Made by a program: the position numbers and the translations under genes. The notes below the pieces were generated by a model. That model was not told the origin of the DNA, did not search any database, and saw only the letters and a list, made by a program, of their open reading frames with translations. Positions 15,341-23,505 of a stretch of DNA of 31,453 nt are shown in pieces (positions within the stretch are counted from its first letter, which is position 1; every line of letters starts with the position of its first letter). The DNA is taken from positions 458,414 through 489,866 of the forward strand of contig BJOX01000045.1 of NCBI GenBank assembly GCA_009731375.1. The letters run 5' to 3'. This DNA comes from Paulinella micropora (taxonomy: Eukaryota > Cercozoa > Imbricatea > Euglyphida).

Positions 15341-15357
15341 TTTAATTTTTTTTCCTC
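15341..15357 (+). promoter_or_regulatory. A/T-tract promoter candidate before the penton gene
   Basis: TTTAATTTTTTTTCCTC lies 5-20 nt before ATG 15362, closely matching the tract before 4449. The opposite-strand gene at 15307 has its own A-run directly before its ATG. Confidence 0.45.
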
Positions 15358-15361
15358 CGAG

Positions 15362-16192
15362 ATGAGCGGCCTGCGCAACATTTCGGAAATGAACATCCTG
15401 GTCCGGTCCAAGGACCGCGACCGGGTGCAAGGGGCGGGTGATTCGGCTGAGTTCCGCCTTTCACTGTCGGAAGCGATCCAAGGCAAATACAAGTTAATTT
15501 GGGCCACGATCCCGAACGCGACATACAACATCAATTCCAAGAACAACAAGCTCTACTTGAATTCGACGGCCACCGGCGATGTGACCCTCACGATTCCCTC
15601 GCAGAATTACACGGGCGAGACTTTGGCCGACGCGCTACAGTCGCTTTTAATCAACGAGGGCTTTGTACAAGTGGGTCAGTCGATCGGGGTGGTTTATCTC
15701 GACACCAAGCTCAAGCTGCAGTTCACGCTGTCGGCGGCGGCAGAGTTCAAGATCTACAGCAAGAGCGGCGAGGACAGCGCGCACGCCGTGCTAGGCTTCC
15801 CGACTTCGGCCCAGAACGAGCTCTTTGCGCTGACGTCGGGCCAGGCCACCGTCCTGCCACAGGTCGTGGCGCTAGGTCTGCCGACTTCGCTAGGCATCAA
15901 GATCAAGGAATGCTCGAGTCTGGCGTACTCGACGGGCGGCAACTACGAGGAGGTGTCAATCACGGGCACGGTCTCGCGCGGCTCGAAGGTGCAGTCGGGC
16001 AGCCTGATTATCCCTTTCCTCGCGTCTTCGGGAGGCTACCAGTCTTCGGCCCAGGACCGGCACGACCAGTACGTGGTGTTTCCGACGCTGACGAAGTACT
16101 TGCACCTGCAGGTGTGCAATCCTGACACCAGGGACAAGGTGGACTTGAATGGGGCGGACTGGGAGATGCTGCTGTCGAAAGCTGGCTGCTGA
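15362..16192 (+). CDS. penton / minor capsid protein (PLV type)
   Basis: At 276 residues with start ATG 15362, it has the hallmarks of the PLV/virophage penton protein. These are an N-terminal strand in which the ordered residues S-x-E-F-R-L-S-L-S-E-A-I-Q-G-K-Y-K-L (AEFRLSLSEAIQGKYKLIW) lead into IPNATYNINSKNNKLYLN, then NYTGETLADALQSLLIN and AVLGFPTSAQ. The C-terminus reads LHLQVCNPDTRDKVDLNGADWEMLL. In relatives this single jelly-roll protein occupies the icosahedral fivefold vertices and anchors fibres. Together with the capsid protein and ATPase it forms the standard PLV morphogenesis set. Longer upstream in-frame sequence (from 15215) runs through the neighbouring gene and is not used. 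Confidence 0.82.
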   Translation: MSGLRNISEMNILVRSKDRDRVQGAGDSAEFRLSLSEAIQGKYKLIWATIPNATYNINSKNNKLYLNSTATGDVTLTIPSQNYTGETLADALQSLLINEGFVQVGQSIGVVYLDTKLKLQFTLSAAAEFKIYSKSGEDSAHAVLGFPTSAQNELFALTSGQATVLPQVVALGLPTSLGIKIKECSSLAYSTGGNYEEVSITGTVSRGSKVQSGSLIIPFLASSGGYQSSAQDRHDQYVVFPTLTKYLHLQVCNPDTRDKVDLNGADWEMLLSKAGC

Positions 16193-16221
16193 TCGAGTGG
16201 CCGCCGGCCCAGCAGTCGCAC

Positions 16222-16238
16222 ATTTTTTTTAAATCTTG
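16222..16238 (+). promoter_or_regulatory. promoter candidate (TCTTG type)
   Basis: ATTTTTTTTAAATCTTG lies 26 nt before ATG 16264, again combining a long A/T run with TCTTG. Confidence 0.5.
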
Positions 16239-16263
16239 CAGTTTCCCACCCCCAAAAGTAAAG

Positions 16264-16938
16264 ATGGACGAGGATAAAATCCTGGCGATGCGGGCGCGGT
16301 CGAGCGAGAACCACGACTCGGACGACAGCGACGTCAAGCGGGAGGAGGAGAAGTGGTCCTCAAGGCACGAGTCTTACTTTGCCAGCGTGATAGACGAGTG
16401 TGCTTTGCGTGCTCGTCTGAACAACTCATCAGGCTACTACTACTACAATCGCTTCCTACTGTTTGGCTTGCTGGCCACTATCGTGCCGGCGGTCTGTTCG
16501 ATCGTGGTCGGTAACTTTGGCTTCAGGGCGTGCGAGGCGGGCCGGGCGGGCTATGATTGGGTCAGCGTCACGTGCCTGATCCTGGTAGCCATCATCTCGG
16601 GCACCAACAGCTTCTTCAACTTTGGACAGAAAGCGGAGCGCCACTTCTCCTGCGAAATCCTGTTCGAGATGGTCAAGAACGAGCTATCGATAGAGATGGC
16701 GAAGAAGAGGCGCTTTAGGTTAGCGGCGGACGTATTGCTGGTCAAGATCACCATGGCCCTGGAGAAAGTGCGCTCGAACGAACAGGTCATACCGGGCCCG
16801 GTGTTGTGGGCGCACCGGCTGGACCGCGAGAAGCTGGCAAAAGCGCGTGCCCAAATGGTAACGAACGGCGACCCGGTCAGGCTCCACCAGAGCACGCCCG
16901 TGACGCTGGGCAGGCACTTGATCCCGATGCCTACTTAG
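16264..16938 (+). CDS. two-helix membrane protein, SLATT-like, 224 aa
   Basis: An acidic N-terminus (residues 15-30) and a helical segment lead to two transmembrane helices at about 63-84 and 98-118. A long cytoplasmic helical region follows (KAERHFSCEILFEMVKNELSIEMAKKRR). This order of Y-rich pre-helix, paired transmembrane helices and an F-x-x-x-A-E-x-H helix resembles the SLATT family of two-transmembrane proteins, also present in some large DNA viruses. Known SLATT proteins are thought to form pores in bacterial defence; that role need not hold here. It follows the penton gene and could be a membrane protein of the particle. Its stop overlaps that of the convergent gene at 16935 by 4 nt. 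Confidence 0.6.
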   Translation: MDEDKILAMRARSSENHDSDDSDVKREEEKWSSRHESYFASVIDECALRARLNNSSGYYYYNRFLLFGLLATIVPAVCSIVVGNFGFRACEAGRAGYDWVSVTCLILVAIISGTNSFFNFGQKAERHFSCEILFEMVKNELSIEMAKKRRFRLAADVLLVKITMALEKVRSNEQVIPGPVLWAHRLDREKLAKARAQMVTNGDPVRLHQSTPVTLGRHLIPMPT

Positions 16939-17282
16939 CTGATAGTGCAGACTCGAGGGCACAGCTCGCAGCAGTTGGTAGCAAGGGCCGCTTTCACTAG
17001 CTCCCAAATGACGTCGACCACGGGCGGGATCAGCTTGTCCACGTTGTCGTCGGGACACAAGTCAACCAAGACCGAAACGAGGATGTCCTTTTTTTCCGCG
17101 CCTGTATGGTTAGTATAGAACGCTAGGAAGCGGACCCCGTGAACAATGAGCTGTGGCACGTTCTGCCAGCTGAAGTCACTGTAGCTGCGCTTGAGCTCTG
17201 TTGCGAGCTCGTGTGAGGTTACGGTGATGGACTCTGGCGACGAAGGCACCAGCCGCTGTTCGGTCTTGCGTCTTTGCAACAT
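16935..17282 (-). CDS. small conserved-looking hypothetical protein, 115 aa
   Basis: I place the start at 17282, since upstream in-frame sequence runs into the promoter gap and the R2 gene. The body reads as a helical domain (HELATELKRSYSDFSWQNVPQLI, then a D-x-L-V-S-V-L-V-D-L-C segment, DKLIPPVVDVIWELVKAAL). It resembles small helical proteins common in NCLDVs and related viruses that share a P-x-x-I-D-x-I ending, but I know no function for them. The C-terminus has four cysteines (CCELCPRVC) that could bind metal. It is divergent from the ribonucleotide reductase gene across a 107-nt AT-rich gap. Confidence 0.6.
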   Translation of the reverse strand: MLQRRKTEQRLVPSSPESITVTSHELATELKRSYSDFSWQNVPQLIVHGVRFLAFYTNHTGAEKKDILVSVLVDLCPDDNVDKLIPPVVDVIWELVKAALATNCCELCPRVCTIS

Positions 17283-17389
17283 GAATCTTTGTTCTTTGTT
17301 GGCGCCAATAAGAAAAAAATATATCCTCTTTTCCTTTAGTATTAAAAGGGAATGGCCTTGCTGAAGCTGGACAACCGGCAACTGAACGA
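17283..17389. promoter_or_regulatory. divergent promoter region before ribonucleotide reductase R2
   Basis: This gap contains AAGAAAAAAATATATCCTC (about 17310-17328), the most TATA-like sequence of the region, and a TATTAAAAGGG leader. An out-of-frame ATG at 17352 opens a 54-codon frame overlapping the R2 start. That could be an upstream ORF but may be chance. Confidence 0.4.
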
Positions 17390-18367
17390 ATGGACACTGA
17401 AGAAAAACTGCTCGTGCCGGAAGAATCACGGTTTTGCCTCTTTCCCATCCGGCGTCCGGACCTGTATTCATTCTATGAAGCTTCCCTGCGGTCGTTCTGG
17501 ACAGCAGACGAGCTAGACCTGAGCCGGGAACAGGCCGATTTCAAGAAACTGAGCGCCGATGAACAGCATTTTATTAAGATGGTGTTGGGCTTTTTTGCCT
17601 CGAGCGACGGCATCATCCAAGAGAACCTGGCCGCCAATTTTTTGGCCGAGGTGCAATTCAGCGAGGCGAGGCTTTTTTATTCTTACCAGATCTTCAACGA
17701 AGCGGAACACTCGCGGACCTACAGCTTGCTGATCGACACGATCATCAGCGACCAGCCAGAGAAGGACAAGCTGTTCAATGCCATCACGCAAGTCCCGACC
17801 GTCGCACAGAAAGCGAAGTGGGCGATGCAGTGGCTCAACCCGGTCCGGGCCTCGTTTGCCGAAAGACTTGTGGCGTTCGCTTGCGTGGAACTTGTCCAGT
17901 TCGCCTCTTCTTTCGCCTCCGTCTTTTGGCTGAAACAAAAGCACCCGGGCCTGCTGCAAGGCCTGTGCACATCGAACGAGTTCATTGCGCGGGACGAGAC
18001 ACAGCACGGCCTGTTCGCGTGCCACTTGTACCGGCACCACATGACAAACAAGCTGCAGCTGTCGCGCATTTTCCAGATCGTGGCGGGCTGCGTCGAGGTC
18101 GAGCGGAGGTTCGTCCATGAATCGCTGCCCGTGAATTTGTTGGGCCTCAACGCGACGCTGATGGAGCGCTACGTCGAGTTCGTGGCGGACGGCCTGCTGC
18201 AGAACTTGGGCCTGAGCGAGAAGCTGTACGGAGTGGCCAAGTGTCCCTTGCCCTTCATGGAGCAACTGGGCGTGGTGGGCAAGACTAACTTTTTCGAGAA
18301 ACGGGTGAGCGAGTACGCACGGGCTCCGGCGAAAGAGCCGGAATGGGGTTTGGACCAGGACTTCTAG
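17390..18367 (+). CDS. ribonucleoside-diphosphate reductase small subunit (class Ia R2)
   Basis: This 325-residue protein is a clear R2. It makes the tyrosyl radical needed by the large subunit to reduce ribonucleotides to dNTPs. All expected metal ligands are visible: D43 (FWTADELD), E104 and H107 (NEAEHSRTY), E167 (AFACVE), E203 and H206 (RDETQH). The radical tyrosine is Y111, four residues after H107. The C-terminus WGLDQDF keeps the Asp-rich, Phe-ending tail that docks on R1. No R1 gene is in the window, so it probably pairs with the host subunit. The gene's 3' end overlaps the convergent coiled-coil gene by 83 nt. It closely resembles eukaryotic R2, which suggests acquisition from a host. 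Confidence 0.95.
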   Translation: MDTEEKLLVPEESRFCLFPIRRPDLYSFYEASLRSFWTADELDLSREQADFKKLSADEQHFIKMVLGFFASSDGIIQENLAANFLAEVQFSEARLFYSYQIFNEAEHSRTYSLLIDTIISDQPEKDKLFNAITQVPTVAQKAKWAMQWLNPVRASFAERLVAFACVELVQFASSFASVFWLKQKHPGLLQGLCTSNEFIARDETQHGLFACHLYRHHMTNKLQLSRIFQIVAGCVEVERRFVHESLPVNLLGLNATLMERYVEFVADGLLQNLGLSEKLYGVAKCPLPFMEQLGVVGKTNFFEKRVSEYARAPAKEPEWGLDQDF

Positions 18368-18638
18368 GCGTTAGAGTGTCTGGTAAAGTCTCGATGACCG
18401 TTTCCGCTAGTGCCGGTTCGGTCTCGGCTGCTGCCGCGGCTGCTGCCGCCTCGGCCTCCTCTTGCTGCTGGATGAGCGTCTTGACTTGCTCGCGCATGTC
18501 CTTGTCGCAGTAGACTCTTTCACAGAGCGCAATCTGTAGCCGTAGCCGTTCTTGCTGCACTGACAAGAGTCGTCGGCGGGCTAGGCACGTGGCCAGCTCG
18601 TGCTCGTTCTCGGCTAGTGCTTGTCGCAAGGCGTCCAT
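18285..18638 (-). CDS. coiled-coil hypothetical protein, 117 aa
   Basis: Residues 1-65 are a regular charged helix (LRQALAENEHELATCLARRR, LSVQQERLRLQIALCERVY). A run of Ala follows (EAEAAAAAAAAETE), then a Pro-rich tail (PRSPGPNPIPALSPEP). The start lies behind an AATTAAAAAGATC leader on the coding strand. The last 83 nt are antisense to the end of the R2 gene, so the Pro-rich tail may partly reflect that overlap. No family is recognised. It sits between R2 and the fibre. Confidence 0.55.
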   Translation of the reverse strand: MDALRQALAENEHELATCLARRRLLSVQQERLRLQIALCERVYCDKDMREQVKTLIQQQEEAEAAAAAAAAETEPALAETVIETLPDTLTPRSPGPNPIPALSPEPVRTRSPVSRKS

Positions 18639-18680
18639 GATCTTTTTAATTAAAAATTACAGGCTCGAAAGAAAAAAAAC

Positions 18681-18895
18681 TCAGCCCGGAATCTCGGTTA
18701 TGGTCACTCTGCCCCTGTCATAAACATTCGTTCCACCAATAACAAGACTCCAGTTGACGGCTGTCTGTGTGTCGCCATAAGCTTCGAACCAGATATACTC
18801 GTTTGCTGCCACTTGCATGATACCCGACAGGCTACACGCGGTGATCCTTCCGGTCCCGTAGAGCCCATGGGCGGTCGCTAAGCCTGAAAGTTTGA
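18681..18895 (-). CDS. fibre C-terminal head in a shifted frame
   Basis: Downstream of the fibre stop at 18878 the -1 frame continues for about 70 residues with sequence typical of a fibre head: ATAHGLYGTGRITACSLSG, then VAANEYIWFEAYGD, ending RVTITEIPG. It has no start of its own beyond a chance ATG at 19037 in the overlap. The fibre therefore appears split by a one-base frame change near 18878-18905. I see no canonical slippery heptamer there, so a sequencing error or a real disrupting mutation is more likely than programmed shifting. Confidence 0.6.
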
Positions 18896-21800
18896 TTCTG
18901 TCTGCTGTACACCAGTGCTTGAGGCGGGTCTCACAGAATTCCTTTCGACCCAGATTTCGTAGAAGGCGCCGCTGGTCGGCGGGTTGTTGGTAGCCGCGGC
19001 CGAGGTAACAAACCTGAACGAGCCGGTGATCAGCCACTTTCTGGGCATGCCGGACGTGTTCTGCCAGGTCGTGAAGCCGTTGGCATTGCTTACAGTGATG
19101 TTCCCGTACACAGGCACCAGCCTCACTACGCCACTGACCGGAATCTTCCTGGCAGTTCCGCTAGCGACAGAGACTGCCGTGTCACTCGTCAGCCAGTGGC
19201 CGCGGTCCCAGGTGCCCAGCTCGAACTCGCCCAGGTCGTTGAGTTGGAGCACACGATCAGTGCCGGCGGAGGGCAGCGCGCTCGGCAGCTTCAGCGCGAC
19301 AGTCCCGGTGCTTGCGATCGAGCTGGCGCCGATCACTAGCGGAGTCTTAGACGTCTGCTCGTCAACGTAGCTTTTGTTGGCAGCGTCAGTGGCTGCAACT
19401 GGTGCAGCGACGCCGGTGACTTTGTAGAGTGTTGTATCCTCCTCGAACGTCGTATCCCAATATCCAACGACTGCAGCACCGTAAATACTGCCTATTTCCG
19501 TCACTACTAGGTGGTGGTAGTGGTATGCACCTGGGTAGGGGTTTGTTGAAAGTGTCTTTGTTACGAAGCCATTGCCTGTCCACGTATAAGGACCAGGCTC
19601 AGTGAATATCGTAGTCCAGCTTATACCATCGTTGCTAGCCAAAACTTTGTATTTTCTAGGGCCTTCTGTGTAATACTGGTATCTTGTGTAGAGTTTGAAA
19701 GAAAGAAGACGCTTCCTCATAGTTGCATGCCTGATCTGTATCCACTCGCCGTCGACGTAACTTCCGCCGTCCACGTTACTTGTTCTCGCCGCTGCTTTCA
19801 CTGTCCCTGAGAGATCCTTATTTTCGGCTTGAGTGTAGTATTTACCCCCGCCTGATATCCAGCAATCTGATTCGATGGTAGGATACGTCTTGTCAAAGCA
19901 CTTCCAAAGCACGTAGGGATTTCCATTTTCGGACGAAGCCGCGATAGACCAGTTCGGATCGGTCGTGGGCGTGTAAGCGCTGTTGCTATACCAGGCCGGC
20001 AGCGTGACAGCCTGCCCGGCCCCGGCAGTGCCCGCAGCCAAGGTCAAGCCATGTGAGACTGTCTGGTTCCCGTGCTGCAGTAAGCCTAATGTGTTCATTG
20101 AGACTAGCGACGTCACAACAGGCAGCGAGGTCGGCAGCATGAGTCCACTAGAACCAGTAGATGGAGCGCCAATCCCGCTGATACCGCCTGGTCCACTGAA
20201 AAACACCGCATTAGGAGTACCGGTTGCTAGCTGGCCAGCTGAATCGAGAGTCGCAAATTGTGTCGAGCCAGGTAGACTGGTAGGCACCTTGACGGAAGAG
20301 GCGGCGAGCTGTCCACTGCCGGTCAAGGAGACGAAGGACGTGTCGGACGGCAGAGCGGTCGGCAGCAAGAGTGCAGAAGAGCCCGAAGCTGGAGCCGAAA
20401 GCGTACTAGTGCCTCCGGCCCCGCTGAGCGACAGCGAAGCGGCAGCACCTGTGGCGAGCTGGCCCGCTGAGTCGAGCGTTACCAGCGACGTCGAACCGGG
20501 CAAGCTACCAGGCACTCTGACGGAAGAGGCGGCTAGCTGACCTCCGCTCGACAATGAGACGAAGGCTGTGTTGGACGGCAGCGTCCCGGGCAGACTCAGC
20601 GCGACTGTCCCAGTGCTCGCGATCGAGCTGGCGCCAACCACCAACGGGGTCTTAGATGCCTGTTCGTCAACGTAGCGTTTGTTGGCGGCGTCAGTAGCCG
20701 CAACGGGCGCAGCGACACCAGCGACTTTGTAGAGTGTTGTATCCTCCTCGAACACTGTATCCCAGTACCCAATAACAGCAGTGCCGTAAATGCTTTTCGT
20801 TTCCGTCACTATTAGGCGATGGTAGTTGTACGCGCTAGGATACGGCGAATTCAGTACTTTCTCTACGTAGGTGTAGGGATACCACGTAAGGGGGCCAGGC
20901 TCTGTCACCAGCGTAGTCCAGCTCACGCCATCGTTACTAGCTGAAACCTTGTATTTTCTGGGGCCTTCTTCAGGGTGCAAATACTTCGTGTAAACCTTGA
21001 AGGATAAAAGGCGCTTCCTCGCCGTTGCGTGTCTGATCTGTATCCACTCACCGTCGACGACGCTTCCTCCGTCCACGTTGCTTGTTACAGCCGCAGCCTT
21101 CACTTTTCCAGACAATACTGGATTTTCGTTGAAGGTGTAGTACTTACCAGCGGCGGATATCCAGCAATCTGATTCCACGCTAGGAATTGTCTTATCAAAA
21201 CACCTGTAGAGCTCGTTGGGATTTCCACTTTCGGACGAAGCCGCGATTGACCAGTCCGGGTCGTTAGGTGATACCGTGTAGGTACTATTGCTGGTCCAGG
21301 TCGGCAGCGTGACAGCCTGCCCAGCCCCGAAAGTGCTTGTAGCAAAGGTCAAACCATGCGAGACTGTCTGGTTCCCGTGCTGCAGCAAGCCCCCGTTGAT
21401 CAATGACACCAACGACGTTGCAGTAGGCAGGGCGGTAGGCAGCTTCAGTGCAGAGGAGCCAGAAGCTGGAGCCGAAAGCGTACTGTTGCCGCCAGTCCCT
21501 GTCAGCGTGAGCGTCAACGAGTTCACGAGGTTGGCTAGCGAGGTCCCGTGCGGGTTGTTAGTAGCGCCCGTATGGGCCGTGAGTGACGCAGAGGTCGCGG
21601 CGGGCCCTCCTGCAATATTGCTTACAGAGGTTCCATGCGGGTTGTTGGTGTCACCCGTGTGTGCAGTGAGTGACGCAGAGGTCGCTGCGGGCCCTCCTAC
21701 AATGTTGCTCACCGAGGTCCCATGAGGGTTGTTGGTAGCGCCCGTATGGGTCGTGAGCGCAGCGGAGGTTGCTGCGGGGCCTCCGACGATATTGCTTACT

Positions 21801-23188
21801 GAGGTCCCATGAGGGTTGTTGGTAGCGCCCGTATGGGCCGTGAGCGCAGCGGAGGTTGCTGCGGGGCCTCCGACGATATTGCTTACAGAGGTCCCATGTG
21901 GATTGTTGGTGTCGCCCGTATGTGCCGTGAGTGACGCAGAGGTCGCGGCAGGCCCTCCGACAATGTTGCTCACCGATGTTCCATGTGGATTGTTGGTAGC
22001 GCCCCTATGGGCCGTGAGCGCAGCGGAAGTCGCGGCGGGGCCTCCGACAATATTGCTTACAGAGGTCCCGTGCGGGTTGTTGGTAGCCGTCAAGTGGCTG
22101 CTCAGGCCTGTCACGCCGTCCGGATCGACTGTCACCAGCTGCGCGGCCGAGACGGGCAAAGGGTCCGGCAGCCTCGCGAGGTTGTCCGGCATCGTTGTGA
22201 CCGTATAGTCTGTGTCCATCAGCACGATTGCGCCATTGCCGCTAGGAGGCAAGCTCGGCTGCTTGAGCGTCCTGTCCTTGACCGCAAAGATCGAGCCGTC
22301 TGGATCCATAGTCACGATACAATCGTCTTGGGTAGGCATGATCGACGGTAACTTCACCGTTCCCGCCAGCTGGTAGTCGACGTACGCCTTGGGCGCCAGC
22401 TGGGAGCCTTTGGTAGGGTAGTCGGTGTTCTCGATGCAGCCGGCAGTGTACAGCTGGTAGTCGAAGGACAAGCTCCGCATGTACCAAACTCCCGCCCCGT
22501 TGTTTCTAGTGCAGATAAAGCACAGAGACCTGACATACTCGGCCGCGGCAGCTGGCGTGAACGTGCGAAGGCTGTCGCCCACAAAGGTCTGAGCCGGCTG
22601 TCTGTCCCATTCGAACCACCTGATGCCGTCCGCTGAGTATGCCACGATCCAATCCTTGGGCGCAGTCATGGCACCAGCTGCCGTCTGGTAAGCAGTAACT
22701 CGGGCGTGCCGGCCCAGATCGATTTGGATCCACGCGCCTGACACCGTTATATTATCGACCACCATCGAACCCGAGCCAGTATAATCCAGGTTGCTGTAGC
22801 TGTCTGCAGGGGGGGCCGTGCCCCACAGGGTCGAGGCGTCTCCGTCAAAGGCTAGGTAGGCTTGTTCGTAATTGCTGGACGCATAGACCATAATGTCACC
22901 GGACAGGTTAGAGGTCATTCCGGACGGCTGGTTAACCTTCGCTTCGGTGTCCAGCGTCAAGGAAATCAGGTCCGCCAAGTCCACCAGGTGCGGATTCCCC
23001 GAGGTAGTCAGTCGGTGCGCGGTATTAAGCGCTACCGCTTCGTTCGCGGCAATGCCGCCCGTGGCCCATTTCACGCCCCCGTCGCCGTCACTAAGCAGGA
23101 CATCCCCCGCCTGTCCGTCAACCGGCAGCACAAAGTCGTCCGCCGCCCCATCAAGGCGCCGTCGCTTGTACGATCTGGCCACTTCCAT
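18878..23188 (-). CDS. giant fibre / receptor-binding protein with discoidin-like modules
   Basis: At 1436 residues this is the largest gene. The N-terminus has YKRRRLDG (7-14), which may attach to the penton or direct nuclear import. A discoidin-like carbohydrate-binding module covers about residues 91-246 (YEQAYLAFDGDASTLW, WIQIDLGRHARVTAYQ, YSADGIRWFEW). Next is an array of seven NNPHGTS repeats with a 29-residue period (about 365-560). Two further discoidin-like modules follow (about 633-820 and 1063-1255), each with CFDKT, GEWIQIRHAT and KYKV-x-ASNDG-x-SW. These are separated by beta-helical spacer repeats (LPTALPS-x-TSFVSL, TDAANK-x-YVDEQ) of the kind common in phage and virus fibres. 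The frame breaks near its C-terminus. Binding of a glycan receptor on the host surface is inferred. Confidence 0.85.
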   Translation of the reverse strand: MEVARSYKRRRLDGAADDFVLPVDGQAGDVLLSDGDGGVKWATGGIAANEAVALNTAHRLTTSGNPHLVDLADLISLTLDTEAKVNQPSGMTSNLSGDIMVYASSNYEQAYLAFDGDASTLWGTAPPADSYSNLDYTGSGSMVVDNITVSGAWIQIDLGRHARVTAYQTAAGAMTAPKDWIVAYSADGIRWFEWDRQPAQTFVGDSLRTFTPAAAAEYVRSLCFICTRNNGAGVWYMRSLSFDYQLYTAGCIENTDYPTKGSQLAPKAYVDYQLAGTVKLPSIMPTQDDCIVTMDPDGSIFAVKDRTLKQPSLPPSGNGAIVLMDTDYTVTTMPDNLARLPDPLPVSAAQLVTVDPDGVTGLSSHLTATNNPHGTSVSNIVGGPAATSAALTAHRGATNNPHGTSVSNIVGGPAATSASLTAHTGDTNNPHGTSVSNIVGGPAATSAALTAHTGATNNPHGTSVSNIVGGPAATSAALTTHTGATNNPHGTSVSNIVGGPAATSASLTAHTGDTNNPHGTSVSNIAGGPAATSASLTAHTGATNNPHGTSLANLVNSLTLTLTGTGGNSTLSAPASGSSALKLPTALPTATSLVSLINGGLLQHGNQTVSHGLTFATSTFGAGQAVTLPTWTSNSTYTVSPNDPDWSIAASSESGNPNELYRCFDKTIPSVESDCWISAAGKYYTFNENPVLSGKVKAAAVTSNVDGGSVVDGEWIQIRHATARKRLLSFKVYTKYLHPEEGPRKYKVSASNDGVSWTTLVTEPGPLTWYPYTYVEKVLNSPYPSAYNYHRLIVTETKSIYGTAVIGYWDTVFEEDTTLYKVAGVAAPVAATDAANKRYVDEQASKTPLVVGASSIASTGTVALSLPGTLPSNTAFVSLSSGGQLAASSVRVPGSLPGSTSLVTLDSAGQLATGAAASLSLSGAGGTSTLSAPASGSSALLLPTALPSDTSFVSLTGSGQLAASSVKVPTSLPGSTQFATLDSAGQLATGTPNAVFFSGPGGISGIGAPSTGSSGLMLPTSLPVVTSLVSMNTLGLLQHGNQTVSHGLTLAAGTAGAGQAVTLPAWYSNSAYTPTTDPNWSIAASSENGNPYVLWKCFDKTYPTIESDCWISGGGKYYTQAENKDLSGTVKAAARTSNVDGGSYVDGEWIQIRHATMRKRLLSFKLYTRYQYYTEGPRKYKVLASNDGISWTTIFTEPGPYTWTGNGFVTKTLSTNPYPGAYHYHHLVVTEIGSIYGAAVVGYWDTTFEEDTTLYKVTGVAAPVAATDAANKSYVDEQTSKTPLVIGASSIASTGTVALKLPSALPSAGTDRVLQLNDLGEFELGTWDRGHWLTSDTAVSVASGTARKIPVSGVVRLVPVYGNITVSNANGFTTWQNTSGMPRKWLITGSFRFVTSAAATNNPPTSGAFYEIWVERNSVRPASSTGVQQTESNFQA
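19280..21480 (-). repeat. large tandem duplication within the fibre gene (about 1305-bp offset)
   Basis: The segment with the third discoidin-like module and its flanks (about 19280-20175) is duplicated about 1305 nt away (about 20585-21480). For example, TTTGTAGAGTGTTGTATCCT occurs at 19421 and 20726. Divergence is scattered, so the duplication is older than the NNPHGTS array. Confidence 0.75.
21530..22095 (-). repeat. 87-bp tandem repeats coding NNPHGTS units
   Basis: Seven units of 87 bp encode NNPHGTSVSNIVGGPAATSA and following residues. Units alternate between two near-identical forms (ending AHTGD or AHTGA), suggesting expansion by recombination. They are in frame throughout and form the fibre shaft. 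Confidence 0.9.
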
Positions 23189-23241
23189 TTGGCCCGGTTT
23201 AAACAGTAGACCAAGAGAATAAGTTTTTTAATCATGGATTT

Positions 23242-23460
23242 CTATAGGATCTCATCTAGAAAATTGTCCACGAAGCGCATGCGTTCTTCCCAGGTGTCTC
23301 CGCCGGGGACGTCGCGGGCGGGGTTGATGCAGGCTCCGTCGCCGTACGGGCGGCACACAAGCGAGGCCAAGTCCCGGGGGTCGCCTCTCTTGCCGGTGCC
23401 GGACCAATACAGCTGGCCTTCGAAAAAGCAGGCGCCACAAGTAGGACACACGGCCAGCAT
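23242..23460 (-). CDS. small zinc-binding protein, 72 aa
   Basis: It begins MLAVCPTCGACFFEGQLYWS, a C-x2-C knuckle, and has further cysteines at 36 and 44 (LVCRPYGDGAC) that can complete the site. The middle (TGKRGDPRDLA) and the Trp-Glu-containing C-terminus (GGDTWEERMRFVDNFLDEI) look conserved. I recall similar small proteins in phages and algal viruses but cannot name a function. It lies 53 nt upstream, in coordinate terms, of the fibre start, on the same strand. Confidence 0.65.
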   Translation of the reverse strand: MLAVCPTCGACFFEGQLYWSGTGKRGDPRDLASLVCRPYGDGACINPARDVPGGDTWEERMRFVDNFLDEIL

Positions 23461-23505
23461 CCCGGAACAGTCTAATAGTATTAAAACTGAGAAGAAAAAA
23501 GTAAT

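Noticed and set aside
21530-22095. Regular repeats resembling a CRISPR array
   Set aside because: The 87-bp units have no unique spacers and are in-frame coding repeats of the fibre.
19983-22351. Plus-strand open frames of 185, 145, 130 and 122 codons across the fibre
   Set aside because: They are antisense shadows of repetitive fibre codons.
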